A DNA stretch of 64,000 nt from Gnetum montanum. Taxonomy: Eukaryota > Streptophyta > Gnetopsida > Gnetales > Gnetaceae. The notes below the pieces were generated by a model, which saw only the letters and a list, made by a program, of their open reading frames with translations, was not told where the DNA came from and made no database searches. Location of the stretch: the NCBI GenBank assembly GCA_015680685.1, contig MNCI01003473.1, forward strand, positions 188,432-252,431, read 5' to 3'. Positions 36,450 through 47,384 of this stretch are shown in pieces; positions within the stretch are counted from its first letter, which is position 1; every line of letters begins with the position of its first letter. A program made the position numbers and the translations under genes.

Positions 36450-38885
36450 TAATTAGCAAGGAATCCCTTTTAAAAAGAAAGAACTATGTGATTAGACATT
36501 GAGGATCCAAAATTCATAATAGCAACTATAGTCTTCAACTTTTGTAATGTATCCATTTCTTAAACATCCATTCATTTCTTACTTTGCCCATATACCTCTT
36601 GAGATAGACATTTGCTATCAAAATGGAACGTCTCAAAAGCAGATAAGACATTTAACTATTAGAGTAGACGTTTGACCTACTAGGGCTAAAAATAAAGATG
36701 CTCATTTTGAGGTATGGAAGCTCTGGATATCTCCAAAAAAGTCCCCATAGCCCCTAGAACCTCCTATACTCATCAAAATAAGTCTAAAACACCATCAACC
36801 ATGGTAAAACACCTTGAAATCATCATTACAAAAAATCAACACAATAAAACACATATAAACATCACACATACATTGAGAAGTACACAAAGATTGGGTGATG
36901 TCTTCATAAATCTAGAGTGCCATATTAAGATCAGGTTTGGAGACTTTTGAAAGCAAGGCCTTCCATTCCATTAGTAGTACCTTATGATAAAGATAGCAAA
37001 TAATTCATATGCTTAAGGGATTCCTTTTGAAATGTTTATTTTCTTAGAAGATACATGAATTACATTAAAGTTACCAATTCAAATGCTTCAATTACCATAC
37101 AAGAAAAATTACACTTTATTATTTCACAAGAAAGCAACAATGCCATATCATAGCTTAATTAAGAGTATAGAACACAAGACATTTATGTTTAAACAACAAT
37201 GAATGTTTAATCAAAGGCTTTTAATCCATGAATTATAGTCAAGGGCTTTAAATCACTTGAAACCAATATATTCTAGTTAAGAATTCATAACATGATTTAT
37301 TAGTAAAAACTTTAAAAGTAGTACAAGCAAGTTGTTATAGCATATTATAGTTCAAGATCAAGTGGAAATTTCTTTTCATTTGCAAATATTTTCAATAGCT
37401 TTCATTCAACCATAAATATAAACTACTCTAGTCTAATCTCATCAAGCCAAGGAATAATGATTATAACTATACTTATCTTGCTTGTTGACAAATCAAGGTG
37501 TCTAAGGAGATTGGAACTGAGGTTCTCCTTTCAAAGTTCCTCCTTTCATACCAATTTTGTTTATTTCTAAGGTCTTGGTTTCTTTTACAAAATTGTTGAG
37601 AGTTCTTGCACTTCCTTCTTTTGCTTGATTCTTCACAGCTTTTTTTTCTCTTTACCCTTTTGATTTGTCCTCCATTCCTTTTTTCCTTGCATGATTTCCT
37701 TTCTAAGTGCATTTGGGTGAGATCAAGGACTCTTATGATATAACCAAGTGTTTTTAAATTTCAATTGCATTTCTTATGCCCAAATCTATTACAATAATAA
37801 CAGCTAACCTTTCTATTGTGGTTAAATTGATCAAACCTTGGAGCTACTATTGGTTAGAATGTAGTACCTATTGATATTTCAATCTTTGAAGAAGCCTTTT
37901 GTTTGGATGAAGTTTGTGTAGATGCTTCTTCTTGTGGACAACATCCTAGTCCATTGTTATCATGTGGACTTCTTCCTTGTCCTAGAATGATGCAAAGGGA
38001 TTCTTTTCCTTTGACAAGCCTGTCATTCACCAATTTAATATCTACAAGGTCTTTTTTCATTTGCTCACAAGACAAGGTTATTTTTTTGTTCTCAACCCTT
38101 AGGTTTGAGTTTTCTTGTAAAATTTCTAAATATTTTGCATTAAGTAGAGATAAATCTTGATATTTTTCTTTGACAACTTTTTTAGCTTTATACAAAGATT
38201 TTTGAAGGACAACAATTCATTGCAAAAAAGATCATATCTTTCCTCATCAATTTTACTTGGTCATCATTTTTCATTTTGTAGTTATCATAATCCATGAGAG
38301 CCATGTAGATGATATGTGAGTTCATTGTAGTGTTATCTACCTCTTTCTCACTTTGTTCTCCATTGTCCTATCTAGTGTAGATATTTTTTGCCTTCTTATC
38401 TTCTTGAGCTTTATCATCAAATATTAGATCATTGATGGGTTCTTGATTAATCAAGCCTATGCATAATAGATTTGAATCTTCGAGTGTATTTCTTATTTCC
38501 TCTTTGACATCCCTACTTGTATAGATATTACTTCTTCTCCTTTCTTCACTATACTCTTTTTCTTGTAACTTGTAAGCATTGGGGCATTTAGAGTCATATG
38601 GCCTCTTCCTCCACGTATTTAGCATTCCATAGAAAAGGTATTAAAATTTAAAAGTTTAGACTGCTTACCTCTACTCTTACCTTTGGTGCTCAAAATGTTG
38701 CTAATGAGTTGAGTACATCCATCCAAGTTGAATGCCCAAACTAAGAACCTTACATATTTAAATAACTCTTGCATTTGAGTTTTCCAACATGTAAAGGTGA
38801 CCCCATTGAACATTTGTAAGTTGATTTATAATCCTTCTTCCATTGTTCACTCTTGAGTTGTTATTCTCAAAATCAAGAATATCGA
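36450..38885 (-). pseudogene. A1 copia gag and protease trace
   Basis: Minus-strand frames 38813-38619, 38625-38368, 38195-37854 and 37712-37473 outline gag. They include a damaged first knuckle region near 38620-38570, a coiled-coil stretch (KEKYQDLSLLNAKYLEIL, about 38165) ending in ILGQGRSPHDNNGLG, a clean knuckle CYYCNRFGHKKC near 37810-37770, and a Lys/Arg-rich basic tail. Near 36560-36500 the reading MNFGSSMSNHIVLSF resembles the copia protease MDSGCS-HMT, with Asp changed to Asn. Stops are present throughout. Confidence 0.65.
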
Positions 38886-38899
38886 GCTTTGATACCACT

Positions 38900-40118
38900 T
38901 GAGGATCAAGAACTTAAAAGGCGTGAGGGCGGGAGGAGGGGATGTGTATGTGTGTGTGTGTGTGTGTTGAAAAAATTTCCAAATTAAAATGCTATAGCCA
39001 CCAAAATACACACAACATGGTTTTCAAACTTGGGTATGCCCACACTCAGAGGGTAGAATCTATGCATACCTCTAAACTTTGTTTCTTCATAAAGTGGTTT
39101 GAAGGACACCCCACCTTGTACAAGCTTTGAGCTTCACTCTAGAGTGTTTTGTCACTATAAAACCACTCAACCTTGAAAGGTCCTAGCATGCTCAAAATGT
39201 GGTTTAGAGGATCTCAAAACCTTCACAAAATTGAGCTCCTCCTTGAAGTATTTTGATGTCACAAAATCACTTAATCCCACAAGATCTTGACAAGCTCAAC
39301 AAAGATCTTTTCTCACAAGAAGCACATCAACCCCATAGGGCTACAAAGAAAAAAGGAAAGAAAGAAAGAGAAGGAGAGAGTGTAACTACACTTTACAAGT
39401 TCCTTGCAATTAAGCTCTCACAAAACAACATAAAAATGATATACAATGAAGAACACAAGTGCTACACAAGATGCATATAATAATGATCCAATTGTGTGAA
39501 TAGTGCTAAGTATCTCTCATGAGTTCCTCTTTGTTTGATACTCTTTGAGCTTTCAAAAACCCCTTGAAAATTTTCCAACAACTAGATAATGGCTACCTAA
39601 GACATATAATTTGAAGTGGAGATGTATTTTTATCAACACTGTTAATTATGTAATGAAATCTACCTGAAATGACATTTACTTATAGATGTCTATCCTTAGA
39701 CGCCTACATGTAGATGGCTATCTTCAAAGATAGACATTTGTTGTTTGTCACAGATGTCTAGTCTACCTTTTCACTTTGGAATTTGAGGCATTCCCTTGTT
39801 AATTTAACATATTGTTAGTTTTCAAACCATCTTCGTTTGGCTTGCAGAATCCTCTTGTATCCTAGCTCCTATCTTGTCATTCCAATGTAGCTTTCATTTT
39901 GAAGTCTTGGATCTTCTTATCATCTCAATGTAGCTCTATTTTTGACTCAAAATTTTCTCTTTATCCTAATCTAATGTCCTGATACATTAAAGCTCTTGAT
40001 TGTGCTATTGTCCTGATCTCATCATGCTCTTTGTCTACCCTTAAGACTTGCAAGACAATACAAATACATTTTACACATTCTACATTTTCTAAATTTTTGA
40101 TATACCAAAAGGTTAACA
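38900..40118 (-). repeat. A1 5' LTR
   Basis: 1219 bp. It contains a (TG)n microsatellite at 38949-38968 that the other LTR copies lack. Confidence 0.85.
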
Positions 40119-40990
40119 GCTAATGTCTCCTATGATGTTACCAACTATGCCTTCTCTTCTAATGATATTCCTCCTCTTACAACCACTATTTATGTTCCCT
40201 TTTTACATCTTTACATTGGGGTCTTTTGTCATCTCTAGCTTGGTCTTGATCATTCCTCCTTTGGTCTTGATCATGTTCCCTCTTATTAGAGCTTGAAGAT
40301 GAGGAGGAGGATGAGGATGGAGAACTCAAAGAGTAATGGTAGCTTTTCCTTCTTTTGTAGTCCTTTGGTTGTTCTTTTGATGAATGGATAAAGGAACTTA
40401 GCCTTAAGGTTCTTCTAGTTCTAGGAATTGATATTTCCTTACCTTAATTGCTTGTTATGGTTAAATGTAACCATGAATGAATTACATTATCTTCACCAAA
40501 GGGAGGAGAACATTGGTGCTAAGATTGCCTTGATGGAAGTTCAGTGTCCTTCTTCTCTAATTATGAGGTCAATGAGATTGGGACCTTCTTGTTCTTGGAC
40601 ATTCATGTTGGGTGTCCATGAGTTTATCTTTTCTAAGTTGAGCTTCTATTACTGGATAGTCTCTAGAGAGGTGTTTCTTCACTTGTTATTCTAGGGTTGT
40701 TGGTTGAAACACTATCTTCAAAAGTACTATCATGAATAGTGATGAAATAGCATGATTAGGAGGAAACACAATGTTACCCTCCAAGTTTCTCCAGCATAAT
40801 TGCTCATCTTGGTGAAGCATGAAAGTAAAATCCATGTAATAAGGATCTAGATGAGCATAGAAAACTATCAATTATTAAGGTACTTCATCAATGTTTCTCC
40901 TGGTTCTAACATGTTGTTTATTAAGATCATTAGTAGATGGAGAATCGACGTTGTGAGAAGAAGACATTTTAGTTTGTTATTTTTGTAGTA
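40119..40990 (-). pseudogene. element B gag, N-terminal part
   Basis: Begins with a plausible ATG at 40968-40966 (MSSSHNVDSPSTNDLNKQH), about 130 bases after the primer site. A frame at 40871-40686 follows, then a Ser-rich and charged stretch near 40340-40250 (SLSSPSSSSSSSSSNKREHDQ). The reading ends at the A1 insertion. The Ser run followed by repeated Arg/Asp/Gln/His recurs in the plus-strand relative near 58590. Confidence 0.6.
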
Positions 40991-41103
40991 TATCTTAAAA
41001 TAAAATTTTAGTATTATTATTTTTAGGATGATGCATTATACTCTTACAATGATCTTGTATGATTTAACTATCTAAAACACTTAGTGCACATAACTAAAAG
41101 GTA

Positions 41104-41121
41104 TCGTTGGCAATTATGCTA
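41104..41121 (-). promoter_or_regulatory. element B primer binding site (tRNA-Asp type)
   Basis: Minus-strand TAGCATAATTGCCAACGA lies one base from the 5' LTR. It is a decayed version of TGGCGCCGTTGCCGGGGA, the tRNA-Asp primer site usual in Athila; most changes are C-to-T or G-to-A. Confidence 0.65.
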
Positions 41122-41122
41122 A

Positions 41123-42010
41123 TGATGAGTAGTGGGAATTCCCTACATCCAATCATATGAATCAAAAGTGTGTATGTGAGATCTGGTCAAAATTTGTGAA
41201 TCTCTTCTACCTAAGTGGCTTTTGTCCTAAATAGTCAGACATGAGGTTACTAGTCATTGTCTCTTTCCAGTCATCACTTGTGTTAATTTTGTCCATATGG
41301 CTAAGTGTGATTGAGGTGTCAGGTATTTGTATTTATAATTTTATAATTTTTTATCTTTAAAAGTATTGAGAGAAGAAGTAATTGAAATATTGAACTTTAT
41401 CTTATTAATAACTAAACTATTCTAAATGCAAACTATTCATTCCCATTTTTTCTACACATCATGAACTCATATTAATGCCATTGGATTACTAGGTGCTTAC
41501 TGCTAGGTGAACCAAGTATTCATTGTTGGGATTACCAAGCATTAGTATATTATGCTTGAAGTGGTCATATTCACATTACTATGGAATAAAATACTAAATG
41601 CTTAAGTATAGAATAGTAAATTTCATGTAAAGTAAAATGTTTATAAGTAAACTAAATACTAATTCAAGTGCTGCAAGTGAGAGAATAATTCTCAATTTTA
41701 TTTCTGTCATCCAACACTATACAGATACATCTTACACTCAAATAAAACTTTGTAGAATTTATTTAATCCATGCTATAAGCACTTAGAGAAAAATTTCGTT
41801 ATGTCCTGTGGAAAAAACTACAATATCTTCACTAGGAGAATGATAAAAGGTGTCATAAATGTGGCTTGTACACACATTTATATAGACTTATGGAGGATCA
41901 ACATCAACACATATGCACCAATGCATCCAAGGATGTATCGATAGGAATGCATTGATGAGGCTATGTCAATAGGTATGCCTTGACATAACTAACTTATTTA
42001 GGCTTAATCA
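41123..42010 (-). repeat. element B 5' LTR
   Basis: 888 bp, partner of 15982-16847. Shared blocks include GACATGAGGTTACTAGT after a divergent start and ATGCTATAAGCAC near the end. ACATT at 42011-42015 is the target duplication. Confidence 0.8.
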
Positions 42011-42015
42011 ACATT

Positions 42016-42127
42016 GTTCTCTACCTTTCCTTCTCTAAAAGATTGCCTAAGTTTGCAAAAGGTCTTTCAAAAATTCTACCAAAATTTTCCTTCTAAATTA
42101 CCAGTTTTGACTTTTATAGATCCAAAA
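42016..42127 (-). repeat. element E 3' LTR, piece 2
   Basis: Resumes after element B and aligns with about 55418-55520 of the intact LTR (shared GACTTTTATAGATCCAAAA). It ends with CAAAA (42123-42127), the left target duplication of element D. Confidence 0.8.
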
Positions 42128-42750
42128 TGTGACATCCTATCGCTGGATGTCATGGCAAAAGTCAAATATCTGATATATTAGACATTATGTGTATGAAGAA
42201 AATATACTAAATGTGAAATGTATTTGACATTTGACATTATTTGTATGAAGAAAATATACTAAATGTGAAATGTATGTGACATTTGACATTATGTATAAAG
42301 GAAATAATAGGAAAAATGCAAAAAGAGAAAGAACAGAATGCTTTATTGATATGGAATAGTGTATCTAGATTATTCTTCAAGAGTGTTCCTTGGGGTTTTC
42401 TTCCTTTTGCATATATTCCTAAGAGGAAATCCATTACTACCACCATGGTTAGGCCTATAACCTGGCTAGAAGGGATGGCTAGTCCACTTCTTGTTCTGCT
42501 TCACCTATCTTTCATGACCTGCCTATACTAGCTCTACCACTCCATGTTGGCACAACCTCTAAGCCTAGGTATAAATGCCTTAGGTCAAATCCCCAAAGGT
42601 TACCTCAAGAGACACACCTATTATTACATGTCCTTTTGGGTCTTAATTACAATTGCCCTTTTAGGTCTTGTTACAATAACAATAACACTTGTTATGAAGA
42701 GACACCATCTTTGTTAGGAAACAAAATAATTTGGAAATGGGGACATGACA
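42128..42750 (-). repeat. element D 3' LTR
   Basis: 623 bp. It includes a short local duplication at its left end: the block GTATGAAGAAAATATACTAAATGTGAAATGTAT-type occurs twice near 42190-42280 but once in the partner LTR, which accounts for most of the length difference. Confidence 0.85.
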
Positions 42751-42765
42751 ATCTACCCTCCTTAG

Positions 42766-43170
42766 GTTTTGTTCATCCTCAAACGATATCTTTTTCTAGC
42801 TCCAATACTTCTGTTATGCTTCCATGCTTGAATAATTTAATTTCTCCTTTGAACTTGAAGTTATTTCTTGCTTATTCTACAAATAAAATATATGTGAGAA
42901 GAATTATATGGAAAATTAAATATTACTTTCTTAATACTTACTTCATTTTCTAAGATAATGACAAGAGATGAGTTAAAGATATACCAACCACCAATCACCA
43001 ATCCTAACCAGGGTCACACAAAGTGCAACTCATTTCTGGTTACCCAAGTTAAGGTAGGGAAAATTCTTTATTCCCAACATGCATTACCTTATATATTTTA
43101 CTTTTCTAATTAAAATATAAATTAAATAATTAAGAAAATAATAATATTATAAATAAAAGTAAAAGTAAGA
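42766..43170. other. element D interior between polypurine tract and CCR4 fragment
   Basis: No domain is recognised. It may include the 3' untranslated region of the captured transcript. Confidence 0.35.
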
Positions 43171-43176
43171 TATTTC

Positions 43177-44173
43177 TTAATCTTGATCAACCTTGTGAAT
43201 TGATGGAAATAATTGTAATTTTTCCATAAGTGATATATGATTAGAAGGTCTTATTCTAGATGGTAAGGCTTGATCTTGATTCTTCTCAACTTCTTCTTTA
43301 GAAATTAACTCTAGTAACTTGATAACTTGGAAGAATTGGACATTGTACCAAATATAATCCAAAGTCTTAATGAATAATGGTGTTAATCCATCTTCATTAA
43401 TCATAGTAGAGAAATTACTAAATTGTGGTTATTAATGAGCAATATCTAGCAATGTCATCTATTTCTGAATTTTGGAATCTCATTTGTTTACTAAAGATTC
43501 AAAATAAGTAGAATATGCACTAGCCAATGAAATTGTATGTTGAATTGATGGAAATATCTTCTTTAAATAAAGTTTATCTTCCAAAGATTCCTTTACACAT
43601 CCATATTTTAAGAATTGATAAACACTACTTCCAACTTTTTCATTGAAATCTCCACAAAGAATAAATGGAAATAGATCAATATAACTTAGGAATAACTTAT
43701 TCTTCAAACTTTCCTCTATTTGTTTAATGAAGTATGCTCCTTCACATAGTTTAACATCTGAACATGTTGGTCTAACAATTAAATGTGTGTTAACCATGCA
43801 TACACATCTTCCTAATAATTGGATTTTTAGAATTACTACCAAGGCTATATGATTTTTCTAAAATCTTAATTGTTCTTTCTTTTCCATCTCTTGAAGTTTT
43901 GGAATTTCAAAAATCATATTCTCTAAAACCCATTCAAATCTTTGTACCAATTCAAACTTGGCATCTTTATAAAAGGTCCCACAACTATTCATGTTGTGAT
44001 TTTTGCAATAGGCTAATCTATATGACTCAAAATAAGAATTTCCACATGAACCTTTTTGCTTATAAATACCTCTGTATCCCATATTTCCCAAGTCTAGTTG
44101 GAATTGATATAGAAATTTCCATGGCAAGACTTCTTGTAAGCATAAGACATCAGCATCAAAACCTTCTAACTCT
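43177..44173 (-). pseudogene. CCR4-type deadenylase fragment (C-terminal nuclease domain), captured in element D
   Basis: Minus-strand reading gives the C-terminal ~330 residues of a plant CCR4 (carbon catabolite repressor 4) exonuclease, which shortens mRNA poly(A) tails. Legible in order: ADVLCLQEVLPW at the gap edge (catalytic Glu in QEV), GYRGIYKQK, CGTFYKDAKFELV near 43990-43950, KNHIALVVIL near 43850, VNTHLIVRP near 43790, ILCGDFNEKVGSSVYQFL near 43660 (catalytic Asp and Asn), TISLASAYSTYF near 43530, TLDYIWY near 43350, and SNHISLMEKL near 43215 (usually SDHI; the Asp is lost). All lie in one frame broken by TAG, TGA and TAA stops at about 43855 and between 43400 and 43480. No introns interrupt it, unlike usual plant CCR4 genes. 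The N-terminus is lost at the gap. Confidence 0.85.
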
Positions 44174-44563
44174 NNNNNNNNNNNNNNNNNNNNNNNNNNN
44201 NNNNNNNNNNNNNNNNNNNNNNNNNNNNNNNNNNNNNNNNNNNNNNNNNNNNNNNNNNNNNNNNNNNNNNNNNNNNNNNNNNNNNNNNNNNNNNNNNNNN
44301 NNNNNNNNNNNNNNNNNNNNNNNNNNNNNNNNNNNNNNNNNNNNNNNNNNNNNNNNNNNNNNNNNNNNNNNNNNNNNNNNNNNNNNNNNNNNNNNNNNNN
44401 NNNNNNNNNNNNNNNNNNNNNNNNNNNNNNNNNNNNNNNNNNNNNNNNNNNNNNNNNNNNNNNNNNNNNNNNNNNNNNNNNNNNNNNNNNNNNNNNNNNN
44501 NNNNNNNNNNNNNNNNNNNNNNNNNNNNNNNNNNNNNNNNNNNNNNNNNNNNNNNNNNNNNNN
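44174..44563. other. assembly gap (390 n)
   Basis: A run of 390 undetermined bases truncates the CCR4 fragment on its 5' side. Nothing can be said about the sequence beneath it. Confidence 1.
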
Positions 44564-45150
44564 TTAAATTTATGATATCATTAAATTATTAGGTACCCAA
44601 ATGATAAATCTGAACTTACCATTGAATTCAGAAGGGCAAAAATGTTTGAAACATCTATTCATATGATGAAATTGGACATCATATGCTTGAGTTATGCTAA
44701 AATCATAAACTTTGAGGCTTTCAATGCACTATATTTGGCAAAGGGTAAAAACTAAATTTTCAAGTTTTTTGGGACTAATCTAACTTCACCATTTGGTTTG
44801 GAAGATTGAAATTTGTAGGAAATCACACTTCATTTAGCAAAAAAGGCTTTTGAAATCAAAAGTTATGATAGGTTGAAGGCTTTTGGCATAAAAAACAAGA
44901 CTTCCTAAGAGGTCATCCATCCTAGTTCTACTTCAAAACAAGTGTACTTAATGATCAAGTTTTTATTTCCATTGTTACAAAGGTACAAAATTTAAATTTT
45001 TAAAAATAGTTTTGCTCATTATTAATTTAAATTGATGATCTAATGATGGGAATTTTAAATTTTTTTTTTCAGTTGACAAGCATTTCAAAATTTCTATTAG
45101 TTGATGGAAATTTTAAATTTTTCATCTACTAACACAGAATCTTTCCATTA
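44564..45150. other. element D interior, AT-rich, right of the gap
   Basis: No CCR4 similarity or other domain is recognised on either strand, so the captured segment ends within or next to the gap. Confidence 0.4.
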
Positions 45151-45159
45151 TGTGGTAGT

Positions 45160-46370
45160 AGGGACAATGACGATACCAGCCATGGTGGTGTGCTAGTGGC
45201 GGAGTCTAGGGAGGTAGTTGGTGATGTCAACAACCAGGCTAGGCAGGGATGTTCCAGCATTTCCTATTGCTGGTGGCTTTGCAAGGCTAGTGAAGGTAAT
45301 GCTAAGTGATGTGGCCATTTTCTAGGGTCTCCCTAGGGCTTGTGTGGCCTTGCACTAGGCTTGCATGGTCCATCTCAATGTCTATGTAGCCCATTGACTA
45401 GGCCCACATGGCTCCTTTACTAGGCATGCATAGCCCTTCTAGTGGGCCTAAGTGGCCCTTTTTAGGGCTAGTGCAACCCATCATTGGGCTCATGCTACCC
45501 CTTTCTATGGTCCATGTGGCCTATCACTAGCTTGTGTGGCCTCAAGTAGGGCTTTCATGGCTTCTATCAACTCACATAGTTGAACAAGGTGGGCACGGTG
45601 CATCCTTCCAAAAGAGGTGATGATTGATGCTATCAGGAGAGGCAATGATCTACAGCAAGGGAGGAGATGATCAATGACATGAGAGGCGATGACATGCAAT
45701 ATGGAAGGTGATGATTGGCGACATGAGACACGATGATCTATAATAGGGAAGGCAATGACTCACAACATAGGAGGTGATGATTTGTAGCATGGGAGGCGAT
45801 GATCAATGGTAGGGAAGGCAATGACTCGTAGTGCCATCGATGCCTATAGAGCATTGGGATAGGTAATGATCAATGGCACTAATAGAGAATAGGCAGCGTA
45901 GAAGGTAACTAAGGGTGGTCATGGTAGAGGATGGTGGTGGAATGTGCAATAATGCAGTGGAAAAATGTGCTATGGGTGGCACGAGAAAGTGGCAGCATGA
46001 AGGTTTTGGTCATTGGCCAAAAAGAAGGTGATGCATCATGGATGTCCATTGCTATTGGCTAGTGGCTTGTGTCCATTGATCCAGCTTGTAGATCCTATTA
46101 TGGAAAGGTTGGCGATGGCCCACCATCATGGCACCATGGTGCTACATGCAGAGGTAGTTATGGTAGAAGGCATTAGGAGGTAGCATGTAGTGAGCTATTG
46201 TAAGATGTAGGTGGTAGTTGACAGAAGGTTGCACAAGGTGACAGAGGGTATGCCACTACTGGTCATTTTTTGGCCACAATGCTATGTTGCTAGGCTTGCT
46301 AGTCCTTGTTGCATGGTGTGACCAACCTTGATGCGGCTGGCAGCAGGGCTAGTCATGACCCTAACTACTA
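45160..46370. repeat. GC-rich minisatellite-like tract in element D
   Basis: Base composition is clearly more GC-rich than the rest of the window. At about 45310-45560 a roughly 30-bp motif like ACTAGGCCCACATGGC recurs with variation. At about 45600-45870 a second family, like GGGAGGCGATGATCAATG, recurs every 30-36 bp. No protein domain was recognised; the minus-strand frame at 45699-45505 is open only because of the repeats. Confidence 0.6.
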
Positions 46371-46435
46371 GGATTATTTTTTACATTATTATTATTATTA
46401 TTATTTTTTATGACACATATATATTAAAATAAAAC

Positions 46436-46610
46436 TAAATGAGGGGATCTTGGGTTCAAACCCCTAACCTCTTGGCTCTTTTAATATATATATAACTAAC
46501 AAGGAATGGGGCTTGGATTTGAACCCATGATCTATTGTTTCAATTTTTTTAAGATAAAAAACTTTTTGGGATTGGGGTTGAACCTGCAACCTCCTACTTC
46601 TCAAAAATGT
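46436..46610. repeat. three tandem GGTTCAAACCC-type motifs
   Basis: Three copies, roughly 60 bp apart, of a segment containing GGGTTCAAACCCCTAACCTC, GGATTTGAACCCATGATCT and GGGGTTGAACCTGCAACCTC. The core resembles the tRNA B-box (GGTTCRANYCC), but no cloverleaf or A-box was found, so no tRNA gene is called. Confidence 0.45.
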
Positions 46611-46619
46611 TCTTTTTTT

Positions 46620-47365
46620 AAAAAAAAGCTTTTTATTATTATTTTATTTCACCTTATTTTGATGGTTGACATGGTGGTTCAGCCAATGACAAGGTGAAAG
46701 TTCAGTGTCAGTAAATGACAATTTTAGGTTGATTCTTAACACTATAATTTTGACATTGTTTTTGAAAATAAGTTTGATCAAGATGAAATTTGTATCATTA
46801 GAATCATCTCGATGAGTACTACCTATTGGACATAGTCTTAAGGTTTAAAAATGAAGTTGATTTTTCAAGAATTAAAAAGACAAAACTAGCCTATTTTGTT
46901 GAATTGACATTTCCAGGCTAACATAGGTAACTTGAAATCTTCTAGATTACTTAGATAATGGCTTTCAACAAAAAAAGATCAATTCAAGTCATGGTTACTA
47001 ACTTTCTTGAAAAAAATTTAACAATGATCTTAATCAATTAATAATTTTAGTATTAAGATGGGTAAGAGTTACCTATATTGGTGTATCATTTTCTTATCAA
47101 CATCTCTTGTAATTGATGAATCTTGATGAGGTGTGATCATATCTTCATTGGTTAATGATATCCATGAAAGAATGTTTTTGGTTGCTAGGCTCTAGATTCC
47201 CAATCCATTATTCGTGAAATCAATGAAAAGGTATCATCGAACTTACATCATAGACATATGGTGCATTTGATAATGATTAACGACTTTCCCTATGTTGTGG
47301 CTTCAAGGTTCATCATCAGGTTCATGTTGTAGTTGGCCCATAGTTCTGAATAGCCCTTGGGTCAT
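46620..47365. other. element D 5' leader region
   Basis: Minus-strand leader following the primer site. A few short open frames but no recognised gag domain. Confidence 0.35.
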
Positions 47366-47384
47366 GGTTTTCTCTAATACCAAT
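47366..47384 (-). promoter_or_regulatory. element D primer binding site
   Basis: Minus-strand GGTATTAGAGAAAACC matches the tRNA-iMet primer site GGTATCAGAGCCAGGT with C-to-T type changes. It directly abuts the 5' LTR. Confidence 0.65.

Larger units (their letters stand above)
33925..40118 (-). mobile_element. A1: Ty1/copia element, minus strand, gag-protease only
   Basis: 3' LTR 33925-35118, internal 35119-38899, 5' LTR 38900-40118. The primer site TGGTATCAAAGC (minus, 38886-38897) abuts the 5' LTR, and a polypurine tract (minus CAAAAAAGGGGAGAT, 35119-35133) abuts the 3' LTR. The internal region is only 3.8 kb and lacks pol beyond a protease trace, so A1 is non-autonomous or deleted. The flanks GGTCA (left) and GCTAA (right) agree at three of five positions. 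The uninterrupted relative at 58480-59640 supports the insertion point in the B gag. Confidence 0.8.
15982..42010 (-). mobile_element. element B: Athila-type Ty3/gypsy, minus strand, split by two copia insertions
   Basis: LTRs at 15982-16847 (3') and 41123-42010 (5') both start TGATGAGTAG and end in -ATCA (TCATCA and AATCA). A tRNA-Asp-type primer site lies left of the 5' LTR and a polypurine tract right of the 3' LTR. Subtracting the two nested insertions leaves about 12.5 kb, the usual size of Athila elements. Gag, protease, reverse transcriptase-RNase H and integrase follow in order on the minus strand, then a long 3' coiled-coil ORF. Flanks ATATT (15977-15981) and ACATT (42011-42015) differ by one transition. 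The uninterrupted LTR of E supports the insertion. Confidence 0.82.

Noticed and set aside
43899-44567. 222-codon plus-strand open frame
   Set aside because: About 130 of its codons lie in the run of n, and the rest is antisense to the CCR4 fragment.
46440-46610. Possible tRNA gene
   Set aside because: Only B-box-like cores are present; no acceptor stem, A-box or anticodon arm could be drawn.
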